A stretch of 64,000 nucleotides of DNA from Actinomycetospora chibensis (GCF_028737215.1 NZ_JAQZAM010000008.1:124001-188000), one strand, 5' to 3'. Counted from the first letter of the stretch, positions 18,155-27,020 are shown. Notes: generated by a model from the letters alone, not told the origin. Program-made: numbers and translations.

Positions 18155-20200
18155 TCAGCTCGCCGGCACCGCCCGCAGCACCAGGGCCGTGTGGGCCGGG
18201 ACGGCGAGGAGCTCGCCGGCGGGCAGGGGGTCGGTCGCGGGCGGGGCACCGCCGGGCGTGCCGGCGTCGAGCACCGGGGTCCAGGCGGCGTCGCCGAAGG
18301 CGCCGGGCAGGAGGACGTCGACCGGGGCATCGCCGGCGTGGAGCACGAGCAGCAGCGAGGGCGTCGCGTCGACGCGGACCACGAGCGTCCGGCCGTGGGC
18401 GTGGAAGTCGGGCTCGACGAGCTCGCGGCCGTCGGGGTGCAGCCAGGCGATGTCCGGGGTGGCGTCGTCGGGGTCGGTGTCCTCGCGGCCGTAGAAGAAG
18501 TCGGTGCGCCGCAGCGCCGGGGTGGCGCGCCGCAGGGACAGCGCGCGGGCGATGAAGTCGACCAGCTCCGGGGAGTCCCACGCGCGCCAGGACGTCTCGT
18601 CGTCGGCGCAGTAGGCGTTGTTGTTGCCGTGCTGGGTGTGGCCGAGCTCGTCGCCACCCAGGAGCATCGGGGTGCCCGCCGAGAGCAGCAGCGTGGTGAG
18701 CAGGTTGCGCGCCTGCCGGGCCCGCAGCGCCAGGATCGCGGGGTCGGACGTCGGCCCCTCGACGCCGTGGTTGGCGCTGCGGTTGTCGTCGGTGCCGTCG
18801 CGACCCTGCTCGCCGTTGGCCTCGTTGTGCTTGCGCTCGTAGGACACGAGGTCGGCCAGGGTGAAGCCGTCGTGCGCGGTGACGAAGTTGACCGAGGCGG
18901 CAGGGGTGCGGGCGGGCCAGTAGAGGTCGGAGGAGCCGGCGAGGCGGGTGACGACTCCCGAGAGCGGTCCGTGACCCCGCCAGAAGTCGCGCACGTCGTC
19001 GCGGAACCGCCCGTTCCACTCCGCCCACGCGGGCCCGAAGCCGCCGACCTGGTAGCCCTCGCCGGTGGCGTCCCAGGGCTCGGCGATCAGCTTGACGGCC
19101 GAGAGCACCGGGTCCGAGGTGATGTCGGTGAGCAGCGGCGCGGCCGGCTCGAAGCCGCCGCCGCGGGGACGTCCCAGGGTCGACGCGAGGTCGAAGCGGA
19201 AGCCGTCCACGCCCATCGTCGTCACCCAGTGGCGCAGGGAGTCGACGACCAGGCTCCGGACCAGCGGCGAGGCGGCGTCGAGGGTGTTGCCGCAGCCGGT
19301 GAGGTCGATGTCGCGGCCCCGCGCGTCGAGGGCGTACCAGCCGGCGGCGTCCAGGCCACGCCACGACAGCGACGGGCCGTCGGCGCCGCCCTCGCAGGTG
19401 TGGTTGAACACGACGTCGAGCACGACCTCGAGGCCCGCGGCGTGCAGGGTCGCGACCATCGCCCGGAACTCCTCGATCTCGCGGCCGGGCGTCGACGCGT
19501 AGCGCGGCTGCGGGGCGAGGTAGGCGAGCGTCGAGTAGCCCCAGTGGTTGGTGCGCCCGCGGGAGAGCAGCCCCGGCTCGTCGGCGTGGGCGAACACCGG
19601 CAGCAGCTCGAGCGTCGTCACCCCGAGCCGGACGAGGTGGTCGATGACCGCCGGGTGGGCGAGTCCGGCGTAGGTGCCGCGGAGGTGCTCGGGGACGGCC
19701 GGGTGGCGCATCGTGAGGTCGCGGACGTGGGTCTCGTAGATCACTGTGTCCGGCCACGGCACCTCCGGCCGCGCGCCCGCGACCGGCCCCAGCGGCGCGG
19801 TGACGACCCCGGACGGCACCGAGCCCGCCGAGTCGTGGTCGTCGGGGCGGGCGGAGAACGGGTCGGTGCCCTCGAAGGCGCGCGCGGCCGCCAGGGAGGT
19901 GATCGAGCCCTCGACGCGACGCGTCCAGGGGTCGACGAGGAGCTTCGCGGGGTTCGTGCGCACCCCGCGCCCCGGCTCCCACGGGCCGTGGACGCGCAGG
20001 CCGTAGGGGTCGCCCGCGGTGACGCCGTCCGCGGTGCCGCGCCACCAGCCGTCGCCGGAACGGCCCAGCTCGATGCGCCGCTCGCCGCCCGGGCCGGGGA
20101 GGCAGAGCTCCACCGCCTCGACGCTGGGCCCGGCGGGGACGCAGGCACGCAGCACGTCGCCGTCGAGATGGGCGCCGGCGTCGATCGGGGTGGTGGACAT
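18155..20200 (-). CDS. glgX: Glycogen debranching enzyme GlgX (GH13 isoamylase type)
   Basis: A 681-residue enzyme hydrolysing alpha-1,6 branches left after phosphorolysis. An N-terminal CBM48-like domain (about 10-150) with YGLRVHGPWEPGRG precedes the barrel. Catalytic residues: Asp in DGFRFDLASTLG (~337), Glu in KLIAEPWDATG (~372) and Asp in FVTAHDGFTLAD (~444); HTQHGNNNAYCAD is also a family block. ATG start at 20200 (MSTTPIDAG); the frame is open upstream but no family sequence is found there. It is convergent with glgP, which makes the limit dextrins it acts on. Confidence 0.95.
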   Translation of the reverse strand: MSTTPIDAGAHLDGDVLRACVPAGPSVEAVELCLPGPGGERRIELGRSGDGWWRGTADGVTAGDPYGLRVHGPWEPGRGVRTNPAKLLVDPWTRRVEGSITSLAAARAFEGTDPFSARPDDHDSAGSVPSGVVTAPLGPVAGARPEVPWPDTVIYETHVRDLTMRHPAVPEHLRGTYAGLAHPAVIDHLVRLGVTTLELLPVFAHADEPGLLSRGRTNHWGYSTLAYLAPQPRYASTPGREIEEFRAMVATLHAAGLEVVLDVVFNHTCEGGADGPSLSWRGLDAAGWYALDARGRDIDLTGCGNTLDAASPLVRSLVVDSLRHWVTTMGVDGFRFDLASTLGRPRGGGFEPAAPLLTDITSDPVLSAVKLIAEPWDATGEGYQVGGFGPAWAEWNGRFRDDVRDFWRGHGPLSGVVTRLAGSSDLYWPARTPAASVNFVTAHDGFTLADLVSYERKHNEANGEQGRDGTDDNRSANHGVEGPTSDPAILALRARQARNLLTTLLLSAGTPMLLGGDELGHTQHGNNNAYCADDETSWRAWDSPELVDFIARALSLRRATPALRRTDFFYGREDTDPDDATPDIAWLHPDGRELVEPDFHAHGRTLVVRVDATPSLLLVLHAGDAPVDVLLPGAFGDAAWTPVLDAGTPGGAPPATDPLPAGELLAVPAHTALVLRAVPAS

Positions 20201-20315
20201 CGGAGGGGATCGTGCCCGATCGCGGGCGGGCCGTCGCCCGAAGCGGAGTGTGATCCGACAGGATGGTCCGCGACCGAGGTGGACACCGGCGCGAATCCAC
20301 GGGGTGACCCAGCGA

Positions 20316-21119
20316 GTGACCGAGCACGTGCCCGATCCGGACACCGTGATCCGCATGACCGGCGTGGGCGTACGGCGCAGCGGCAACGACCTGCTGGCCG
20401 ACCTCGACTGGACCGTCGAGCTCGACGAGCGCTGGGTGGTGCTGGGACCCAACGGGGCCGGCAAGACGACGCTCCTGCGGCTCGCGGCGGCCGAGATGCA
20501 CCCGACGACGGGCACCGTCGAGCTGCTCGGGGAGCGGCTCGGGCGTGTCGACGTCTTCGAGCTGCGGCCGCGGATCGGGCTCGCCAGCGCGAGCCTCGCC
20601 GGCCGCATCCCGGCCGACGAGACCGCCCACGACATCGTCCGCAGCGCCGGCTACGGCGTCCTGGGCAGCTGGCGTGAGCAGTACGACCCCGAGGACGACG
20701 CGCGCGCCGCGGGCCTGCTCGACGTCATGGGCGCGGCCGCGCTGTCCGGACGGGCGTACGGGACGTTCTCGACCGGCGAGCGCCAGCGCGTGCTCCTGGC
20801 CCGCGCGCTCATGACCGACCCCGAGCTCCTGCTGCTCGACGAGCCCGCCGCGGGCCTCGACCTCGGCGGCCGCGAGGACCTGGTGGCACGTCTCACGCGG
20901 CTGGCCGCGGACCCCGAGGGCCCGGCGACGGTCATGGTCACCCACCACGTCGAGGAGATCCCGCCCGGCTGCAGCCATGCGCTGCTCCTGCGCGACGGCC
21001 GGGTGGTCGCCCAGGGCCTGCTCGACGACGTGATGACGTCGGAGAACCTGTCGGCCACCTTCGGCCAGCCGCTCGAGCTCGCGAGCCGCCGCGGTCGCTT
21101 CACCGCGATCCGCAGATAG
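20316..21119 (+). CDS. ABC transporter ATP-binding protein
   Basis: A 267-residue single ATPase domain: Walker A GPNGAGKTT (~46), signature STGERQR (~151), Walker B LLLLDEP (~171) and H-loop VTHHVEE (~208). No permease or binding-protein gene is adjacent, so its transport partner, if any, lies elsewhere. The overall layout resembles stand-alone YlmA/ModF-like ATPases, some of which are not transporters. The start is uncertain between GTG at 20304 and GTG at 20316, about 110 bases from the divergent glgX start; neither has a strong ribosome site. Downstream echA follows after 55 bases. Confidence 0.8.
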   Translation: MTEHVPDPDTVIRMTGVGVRRSGNDLLADLDWTVELDERWVVLGPNGAGKTTLLRLAAAEMHPTTGTVELLGERLGRVDVFELRPRIGLASASLAGRIPADETAHDIVRSAGYGVLGSWREQYDPEDDARAAGLLDVMGAAALSGRAYGTFSTGERQRVLLARALMTDPELLLLDEPAAGLDLGGREDLVARLTRLAADPEGPATVMVTHHVEEIPPGCSHALLLRDGRVVAQGLLDDVMTSENLSATFGQPLELASRRGRFTAIRR

Positions 21120-21174
21120 GGTCGCGGCCGGTCCGGATTAGATCGTCGGCGCAGAAGATCGAGGAGGCTCACCG

Positions 21175-21954
21175 GTGACGGAGTTCGTGCGGCTCGAGGT
21201 CGAGGGCGGGGTGGGCACCATCCGCCTGGACCGCCCCCCGATGAACGCGGTGAACCGGCAGCTGAACCTGGAGCTCGCCGAGATCTCGGCCGAGGCGGCG
21301 GGACGCACCGACGTCCGGGCGGTCGTGGTCTACGGCGGCGAGAAGGTGCTGGCCGCCGGGGCGGACGTCAAGGAGATGGCCGACCTCACCTACTCCGAGA
21401 TGGCCGAGCGCGCCCACGAGCTGTCGTTCGGGTTCGGCGCGGTCTCGACGATCCCCAAGCCGGTCGTCGCCGCGATCACCGGCTACGCCCTCGGCGGCGG
21501 CTTCGAGCTGGCGCTCTCCTGCGACCGCCGGATCGCCGGCGACAACGCCAAGGTCGGCCAGCCCGAGATCCTGCTCGGGATCATCCCCGGCGGCGGCGGG
21601 ACGCAGCGCCTCGCGCGGCTCATCGGCCCGTCGAAGGCCAAGGACGTGATCTTCACCGGCCGGATGTACAAGGCCGAGGAGGCGCTGGCCCTCGGGATGG
21701 TCGACGAGGTCGTCGCCCCCGACGACGTCTACACCCGCGCCCACGCGTGGGCCTCGCAGTTCGTCAACGGCCCGACGCGCGCGATCGCGGCCGCCAAGGC
21801 CGCCATCGACCGCGGGCTCGACACCGACCTGCGCACCGGCCTGAACCTCGAGAGCGAGATGTTCGCGGCGCTGTTCGGCACCGAGGACCAGACGATCGGC
21901 ATGCGGTCGTTCGCCGAGAACGGGCCCGGCAAGGCCCAGTTCCTGGGCCGATGA
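21175..21954 (+). CDS. Enoyl-CoA hydratase/isomerase family protein
   Basis: A 259-residue crotonase-fold protein. Oxyanion-hole regions are AGADVKEMA (~61-69) and GYALGGGFELALSC (~103-116). The catalytic Glu equivalent to crotonase Glu144 lies in PEILLGIIPGGGGTQRL, whereas the second position (crotonase Glu164) appears to be Asp (SKAKDVIFTG), so hydratase activity is likely but not certain. Cytoplasmic, beta-oxidation type. A strong AGGAGG sits 8 bases before the GTG start. Its TGA overlaps the next ATG (ATGA), coupling it to the methyltransferase. Confidence 0.88.
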   Translation: MTEFVRLEVEGGVGTIRLDRPPMNAVNRQLNLELAEISAEAAGRTDVRAVVVYGGEKVLAAGADVKEMADLTYSEMAERAHELSFGFGAVSTIPKPVVAAITGYALGGGFELALSCDRRIAGDNAKVGQPEILLGIIPGGGGTQRLARLIGPSKAKDVIFTGRMYKAEEALALGMVDEVVAPDDVYTRAHAWASQFVNGPTRAIAAAKAAIDRGLDTDLRTGLNLESEMFAALFGTEDQTIGMRSFAENGPGKAQFLGR

Positions 21955-22892
21955 GCGTCTCCCACCCGACGCAGGCCGAGGTCGACGCCGCACGCGACGA
22001 CCCGAAGCTCGCCAACGTCCTGTACCACGACTGGGAGTCGGTCTCGTACGACGAGAAGTGGTCGATCTCGTTCGACGAGCGCTGCACGACGTTCGCGGTG
22101 GACCGCTTCAGGGCTGTGGTCCCTGGCTCCCAGACGTACGAGCACGCGCTCGAGCTGGGCTGCGGCACCGGGTTCTTCCTGCTCAACCTGATGCAGGGCG
22201 GGATCGCGCGCCGGGGGACGGTCACGGACCTCTCGCCGGGGATGGTCGAGGTGGCGACGCGCAACGCGTCGGCGCTGGGCCTGGATGTCGAGGGCCGCGT
22301 GGCCGACGCCGAGACGATCCCGGTGCCCGACGCGTCCGTCGACCTCGTCGTCGGGCACGCGGTGCTGCACCACATCCCCGACCTCGACACGGCGTTCCGC
22401 GAGATCCTGCGGGTGCTGCGGCCGGGCGGGCGGTTCGTCTTCGCGGGCGAGCCGACGCGGCTCGGCGACCTCTACGCCCGCAAGCTCGGCCAGGCGACGT
22501 GGTGGGCGACGACGCGCCTCGCCCCGTCCTCGTGGCTCAAGCCGCAGTCCGAGCTCGACGAGTCGTCGCGGGCGGCGGCGCTCGAGTCGGTGGTCGACCA
22601 GCACGTCTTCGACCCCGACCGCCTCGAGCGCTACGCCCACGCCGCGGGTGCGGTCGACGTCCGGGTGGTCACCGAGGAGCTCTCGGCGGCGGTGTTCGGC
22701 TGGCCGGTCCGCACGTTCGAGGCCGCGGTGCCGCCCGAGAAGCTGGGCATGCGGTGGGCGATGTTCGCCTACCGCACCTGGCAGCGGCTGTCGTGGGTCG
22801 ACGAGCACCTGCTGTCGAAGGTCGTGCCCCGCTCGCTGTTCTACAACGCGCTGGTCACCGGGGTGCGACCGCCCGATCCCGTCCGGGTGTAG
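21951..22892 (+). CDS. Class I SAM-dependent methyltransferase
   Basis: A 313-residue protein with a Rossmann-type methyltransferase domain (about 50-190): SAM-binding motif I ALELGCGTGFFLLNL, acidic loop DLSPGMVEVA, and motif IV region DLVVGHAVLHHIPDL. The C-terminal ~120 residues have no clear relative that I recognise. Substrate unknown; the general look is of small-molecule or lipid methyltransferases. Translation is coupled on both sides: ATGA with echA and TAGTG with the next gene, so the three genes form one transcription unit. Confidence 0.85.
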   Translation: MSVSHPTQAEVDAARDDPKLANVLYHDWESVSYDEKWSISFDERCTTFAVDRFRAVVPGSQTYEHALELGCGTGFFLLNLMQGGIARRGTVTDLSPGMVEVATRNASALGLDVEGRVADAETIPVPDASVDLVVGHAVLHHIPDLDTAFREILRVLRPGGRFVFAGEPTRLGDLYARKLGQATWWATTRLAPSSWLKPQSELDESSRAAALESVVDQHVFDPDRLERYAHAAGAVDVRVVTEELSAAVFGWPVRTFEAAVPPEKLGMRWAMFAYRTWQRLSWVDEHLLSKVVPRSLFYNALVTGVRPPDPVRV

Positions 22893-24085
22893 TGGTCTAC
22901 GCCTTCACCCTCGACGACGTCGCGTACCTGGCGTCGTCGGCGGGGCGTGAGGCCGTTCTCCGGGCGTCGGAGCTGGTCGGCGACGACCGTCTGCGGGCGG
23001 TCACGGTGCTGCGCGAGCGTCTCGGCGACCGGGCCGCACCCGTGCTCGAGACCGCACTGCTGCAGGCGCGCGTCCGCGGGCGTGTCCCCGAGGGCTGGTT
23101 GCTGACCGCCGACGCCGCCGAGCAGGCGACCGCGGCGCCGGTCGCCGCGCACCGGGCGTCCCGGCTGGCGGGCCGCGACGTGCACGACGTGACCTGCTCG
23201 GTGGGCGCCGAGCTGGACGCCCTGCGGCACACGGCCTCGCGGCTGGTGGGCTCCGACCTCGACCCGGTGCGCCTGGCGATGGCGCGGGTCAACGTGCCCG
23301 GCGTGCCCCTGGTGCGCGCCGACGCCCTCGCCCCGGTCACCCGGGGCACGGTGCTCGTCGCCGACCCCGCGCGCCGCACGGCCTCCGGCCGGCGCACCTG
23401 GCGCCCCGCCGACTTCGTCCCGCCGCTCGATGAGCTCGCTGCCGTCGGTGATCGAAGTACCGATACGGACACTCGACGTCTGCGACGGCACTTCGCTGAC
23501 ACCCACGATCTCGTCGTCTCCACCGCGCCCGGCCTCGATCCGGCGCTCGTGCCCTGGGCGGCCGAGGTCGAGCTGGTCAGCCTCGACGGCCGGGTCCGCG
23601 AGGCGGCTCTGTGGTCCCGGGGGCTCGCGACGACCCGCCGGCGCGCGACCGTGCTGTCGACCCGCGGCCCGGGCTGGCAGGTCACCGACGCCGAGGAGGA
23701 CGACTGCCCGGTGGGCCCGGCGGGCGAGTGGATCGTCGACCCCGACGGCGCCGTCGTCCGCGCCGGCCTGGTGCGCCAGTACGGTGCGCGCCACGGGCTG
23801 TGGCGGGTCGACGAGCACCTCGCCTACCTCACCGGCGACGCCCCGCCGGCGGGCGTCCGGGCGTTCCGGGTGCTCGAGCACGGTCGCTACAGCGAGAAGA
23901 CCCTGCGCACGACCCTGCGACGGCGCGAGGTGGGCCGCGTCGAGATCCTCGTGCGCGGGCTCGACGTCGACCCGAACGCCCTGCGGCCCCGTCTCAAGCT
24001 CGCCGGCCCGCGGGAGGCCACCGTCGTCCTGGCCCGCCTCGAGACGGGGCCGGAGGCCTACGTGTGCGAGGCGTACGGACCGTGA
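22892..24085 (+). CDS. THUMP-like domain class I methyltransferase-family protein
   Basis: A 397-residue protein resembling the actinobacterial 'SAM-dependent methyltransferase / THUMP-like domain' family (Rossmann core plus C-terminal domain). Visible methyltransferase features are DVTCSVGAELDALRH (motif I-like), GSDLDPVRLAMAR (ribose loop) and GTVLVADPARR (motif IV-like DPAR). The C-terminal THUMP-like part ends RPRLKLAGPREATVVLAR. Likely RNA- or protein-modifying, but this is inference. Residues ~187-204 (RSTDTDTRRLRRHFADTH) come from a dispersed repeat inserted in frame (23450-23502). GTG start overlaps the preceding TAG by one base. Confidence 0.8.
   Translation: MVYAFTLDDVAYLASSAGREAVLRASELVGDDRLRAVTVLRERLGDRAAPVLETALLQARVRGRVPEGWLLTADAAEQATAAPVAAHRASRLAGRDVHDVTCSVGAELDALRHTASRLVGSDLDPVRLAMARVNVPGVPLVRADALAPVTRGTVLVADPARRTASGRRTWRPADFVPPLDELAAVGDRSTDTDTRRLRRHFADTHDLVVSTAPGLDPALVPWAAEVELVSLDGRVREAALWSRGLATTRRRATVLSTRGPGWQVTDAEEDDCPVGPAGEWIVDPDGAVVRAGLVRQYGARHGLWRVDEHLAYLTGDAPPAGVRAFRVLEHGRYSEKTLRTTLRRREVGRVEILVRGLDVDPNALRPRLKLAGPREATVVLARLETGPEAYVCEAYGP
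23450..23502 (+). repeat. Dispersed repeat family 1, copy B (in frame inside a CDS)
   Basis: Differs from the copy at 28276 by two bases over 52. It begins CGAAGTACCGATACGGACA and ends CACTTCGCTGACA. Ends CGAAGTACCG / CGGCACTTCG form an inverted repeat with one mismatch. It is translated within the THUMP-like gene. Confidence 0.9.
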
Positions 24086-24106
24086 CCCGCGGGCAGTCCC
24101 GTGCCC

Positions 24107-24439
24107 ATGGATGCACAGCAGGCGCGGACGCAGATGACCGAGGAGCGGGAGCGGCTGGCTGAGATGGGGCGGTCCGTCGAGCAGGAGGCGCCGGACCCCT
24201 CCGACGACACCGAGGGTGCGCTGGGCCAGCGCGCGGCCGACGCCGCCACCGAGGTCGAGACCCGCATGGAGGACAAGGGTCTCGCCGACGACGTCGAGCG
24301 CCAGATCGCGGGGATCGACGCCGCGCTCGCACGGACCGACGACGGCACGTGGGGTGTCTGCGAGGTCTGCGGGAAGGCGATCGACGACGAGCGTCTCGAG
24401 GCCCGCCCGGAGGCGACGACCTGCCGCGATCACATGTGA
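24107..24439 (+). CDS. TraR/DksA-type zinc finger protein
   Basis: A 110-residue protein. The first ~75 residues are charged and helical (coiled-coil-like). The C-terminus has the DksA C4-type finger CEVCGKAIDDERLEARPEA followed by TCRDH, giving C-x2-C and C-x2-H ligands. Actinobacterial relatives (for example RbpA-independent DksA-like proteins) act at the RNA polymerase secondary channel; whether this one does is inference. ATG at 24107 was chosen over GTG at 24101. The last ten bases overlap the 3' end of the convergent nucleoside hydrolase gene. Confidence 0.8.
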   Translation: MDAQQARTQMTEERERLAEMGRSVEQEAPDPSDDTEGALGQRAADAATEVETRMEDKGLADDVERQIAGIDAALARTDDGTWGVCEVCGKAIDDERLEARPEATTCRDHM

Positions 24440-25368
24440 GTGCCCAGGCGCTCCAGGAGGGCGGCGCGGACCGCGTCGACGTCGGTGCCGTCGGGCAGCG
24501 CGACGTCGACCGTCCGACCGCCGGGAGCCCGGCCCCGGCGGTCGGCGTGCACCGTCCCGCGGCCGGGGCCGAGCGACGTGTCGACCTCGACCTCCAGCGG
24601 CACCGTGGCGAGCGTCCCGGGGACGATCGCCTCGAGCAGCGCCACCGCGTCGTGGATCGGGACGCGGTCCTCGCCCAGCCCCTCGCCGCGCGCGTAGACC
24701 GTGCGGGTCGCCGCCAGGGCCTCGCCGACCGGCCCGGACGCGGCGAGGGCGTCGAGCCAGGCGCGGTCGACGGTCACCTCGTGGGTGAGGTCCAGGGGCA
24801 CCAGCGTCGTCGGCACCCGTTCCTCGACGAGGACGCGACGCGCGGCCTCGGGGTCGGACCAGACGTTGAACTCCGCGGCCGGGCTGACGTTGCCGCCGAC
24901 CCCGACCGACCCGCCCATGACGACGAGCCGGCCGATCCGCTCGGCGAGGTCGGGGCGGGTCGCGAGCAGCAGGGCGACGTCGGTCAGCGGGCCGATCGCG
25001 GCGAGGACGACGGGTTCGGTGCTGGTCCCGAGCACGCGGGCGATCACGTCGAGCGCCCGTCCGGCCGGCTCGGGACCGAGCGGCCCGAAGCGCTCGGCGA
25101 CCCCGCCCAGCCCGTCGTCGCCATGGACGTCGGCCGCGCGCCCGGTCGTCGGGTGGATCAGCGGCCGGTCGGCGCCCACCCCGAGCGGCACGTCCCCGCG
25201 CCCGAGCATCCCGAGCAGGCGGCGCGCGTTCGTCGTGGTGGTCGGCAGGTCGACGTTGCCGAAGACGGCGGTGACGGCGCGCAGGTCGACCTCGGGGGCG
25301 TGCGCGGCGAGCGCGAGCGCGTAGGCGTCATCGACGCCGGGGTCGGTGTCGACGATCAGCGGGGCCAC
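24430..25368 (-). CDS. Nucleoside hydrolase (IUNH family)
   Basis: A 312-residue enzyme hydrolysing ribonucleosides to base plus ribose. The N-terminal calcium/ribose motif IVDTDPGVDDAYAL (residues 4-17) is intact; the central VVMGGSVGVGGNVSPAAEFNVWSDP block also matches the family (GN..P.AEFN...DP), and the conserved late Asp lies in PIHDAVALL. The GTG start overlaps the ribokinase stop by 13 bases, so the pair is coupled: hydrolase frees ribose, ribokinase traps it as ribose-5-phosphate. This is a nucleoside-salvage unit. Base preference cannot be told from sequence. Confidence 0.92.
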   Translation of the reverse strand: MAPLIVDTDPGVDDAYALALAAHAPEVDLRAVTAVFGNVDLPTTTTNARRLLGMLGRGDVPLGVGADRPLIHPTTGRAADVHGDDGLGGVAERFGPLGPEPAGRALDVIARVLGTSTEPVVLAAIGPLTDVALLLATRPDLAERIGRLVVMGGSVGVGGNVSPAAEFNVWSDPEAARRVLVEERVPTTLVPLDLTHEVTVDRAWLDALAASGPVGEALAATRTVYARGEGLGEDRVPIHDAVALLEAIVPGTLATVPLEVEVDTSLGPGRGTVHADRRGRAPGGRTVDVALPDGTDVDAVRAALLERLGTHM

Positions 25369-26219
25369 GGGACGTCGATCTCCTCGAAGGTCGGCAGCGA
25401 CGGCTGGGCTCCGGGACGTGTCGCGGTCAGCGCGCCCGCCCGGCAGGCCCGCGTCAGGGCGCTCTCGTCGTCGACGCCGGTCGCCAGCGCGATCGCGAGC
25501 GCGGCGGTGAACGCGTCCCCGGCCGCGGTGCCGTCGACGGCGTCGACCGGCGGCGACGCGACGTGGGCGACGACCCGCCCGCGGCGGCGCAGCTCGGCCC
25601 CCGCGGCGCCGTGGGTGATCGCGACGGCGACGACGTCGTCGAGGTCGGCGTGAGCGGCGAGGGCGCCGTACTCGCCGGCGTTGACGCACAGCAGGTCGAG
25701 CCCGGCGAGGACGTCGCCGGCGACCGCCCGTGCAGGGGCGGCGTTGAGGACGGTGAACCCGGACGCCGCCATCGCCGTCGCGACGGGCTCGTCGGGCACT
25801 TCGAGCACGGTGAGCACGACGTCGGCGTCGAGGGCGGCGGGGTCGACGGTCAGGGTCGCGTTGGCGCCGGGGTCGACGACGATCGTGGTCTCGCCGTCGT
25901 CGTCGACCTGGATCACCGCGGTACCCGTGGGGGCGTCCCGGACCCGGCGGACCGACCCGAGCTCGACCCCGCCGTCGCGGAGCAGCGTCAGCGCCTCCCC
26001 GGCGAGGGGATCGGTGCCGACGGCGGCGAACAGCCGCACGCGGGCGCCGAGCCGCGCCGCGGCGAGGGCCTGGTTGGCGCCCTTCCCGCCCGGGACGCGG
26101 GTGACGCTGCGCGCGGTGAGGGTCTCCCCGGGCGCCGGCAGCCGCTCGACCCGGGCGACCAGGTCGAGGTTGACGCTGCCGACCACGGCGACGGTCGGGC
26201 CGGATCGGGGGGACGCCAC
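25356..26219 (-). CDS. rbsK: Ribokinase (PfkB family)
   Basis: A 287-residue sugar kinase. N-terminal GSVNLDLVARVERLPAPGET and the glycine-rich RVPGGKGANQALAAARLGA are typical of ribokinase. The C-terminal anion-hole/catalytic motif is DGTAAGDAF, where the family consensus is DTTGAGDxF; the catalytic Asp is present, but the second position is Gly and the GAGD loop reads AAGD, a mild deviation. It phosphorylates ribose released by the overlapping nucleoside hydrolase gene. GTG start at 26219; the divergent acyltransferase starts 23 bases away, so promoters overlap. Confidence 0.9.
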   Translation of the reverse strand: MASPRSGPTVAVVGSVNLDLVARVERLPAPGETLTARSVTRVPGGKGANQALAAARLGARVRLFAAVGTDPLAGEALTLLRDGGVELGSVRRVRDAPTGTAVIQVDDDGETTIVVDPGANATLTVDPAALDADVVLTVLEVPDEPVATAMAASGFTVLNAAPARAVAGDVLAGLDLLCVNAGEYGALAAHADLDDVVAVAITHGAAGAELRRRGRVVAHVASPPVDAVDGTAAGDAFTAALAIALATGVDDESALTRACRAGALTATRPGAQPSLPTFEEIDVPWPR

Positions 26220-26242
26220 GGCGCGATCGTAGGGTCAGGCCC

Positions 26243-26992
26243 GTGAGGTCGGATCCGCGCCAACCGCGGCTGGTCACCTGGGCGTCGTTGCGCTGGATCG
26301 TGCGCCACCGCGCGTGGTCGCCGTTCTACCTCGTCCGGTACTGGCGGATGATCAAGGTGCGGGTCCGGCAGCCGCACATCGTGCTGCACGGGCTGGTGTT
26401 CCTGGGCAAGGGCGTGCGGCTCGATGCCCGCGAGGGCTTCGGGCGGCTGGAGATCGGCCGGTTCGTGCACATCGGCGACAACACCCGTGTGCGCTGCCAC
26501 GAGGGCTCCCTGCGCATCGGGGACAAGTCGGTGTTCGGCAACGAGAACACGATCAACTGCTACCTCGACATCGAGTTCGGCGAGGCGACGCTGCTCTCCG
26601 ACTGGATCTACGTCTGCGACTTCGACCATCGCTACGCCGACGTGCACGCGCCGATCAAGGACCAGGGCATCGTGAAGTCGCCGGTGCGCATCGGTCCGGA
26701 GACGTGGATCGGGACCAAGGTGACGGTGCTGCGCGGCGCGCGGGTCGGCCGCGGCTGTGTGCTCGGCGCACACGCCGTGGTGCGGGGCGAGGTGCCGGAC
26801 TACTCCGTCGCCGTGGGCGCGCCGGCCCGCGTGGTCCGCGACCGGCTGGCCGACTACGAGGCCGCGGCCGCCGACCGCGCCGCCCTCGCGGACATCGCGC
26901 GCAAGACGGCCCTGGCCGCGGGGCAGGCGGTGGCCTCCCCGGACGGCGCACCGGGCACGTCGGCGGGCGAGCCGGCCGCCGATCGTGCGTGA
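26243..26992 (+). CDS. Hexapeptide-repeat acyltransferase (Rv3034c-like)
   Basis: A 249-residue protein with a left-handed beta-helix domain (about 45-200): repeats such as LEIGRFVHIGDNTRV, LRIGDKSVFGNENTI, VRIGPETWIGTKVTV and VLRGARVGRGCVLGA. It resembles sugar O-acetyltransferases of the WbbJ/LacA type, and GAPARVVRDR is the usual closing element. The ~45 residues at each end are not helix. In Mycobacterium the corresponding gene (Rv3034c) flanks the same glucosyltransferase-GH57-methyltransferase set, so a role in acylating a polysaccharide is plausible but inferred. GTG start at 26243. Confidence 0.82.
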   Translation: MRSDPRQPRLVTWASLRWIVRHRAWSPFYLVRYWRMIKVRVRQPHIVLHGLVFLGKGVRLDAREGFGRLEIGRFVHIGDNTRVRCHEGSLRIGDKSVFGNENTINCYLDIEFGEATLLSDWIYVCDFDHRYADVHAPIKDQGIVKSPVRIGPETWIGTKVTVLRGARVGRGCVLGAHAVVRGEVPDYSVAVGAPARVVRDRLADYEAAAADRAALADIARKTALAAGQAVASPDGAPGTSAGEPAADRA

Positions 26993-27020
26993 GCTTCTGA
27001 GCCATGGTCCCGGAGACTGC

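Noticed and set aside
15492-20978. Very long open minus-strand frame (over 1,800 codons) across glgP and glgX
   Set aside because: It is antisense to glgP and in the wrong frame for glgX. No domain is readable in it; absence of stops is expected at this GC content.
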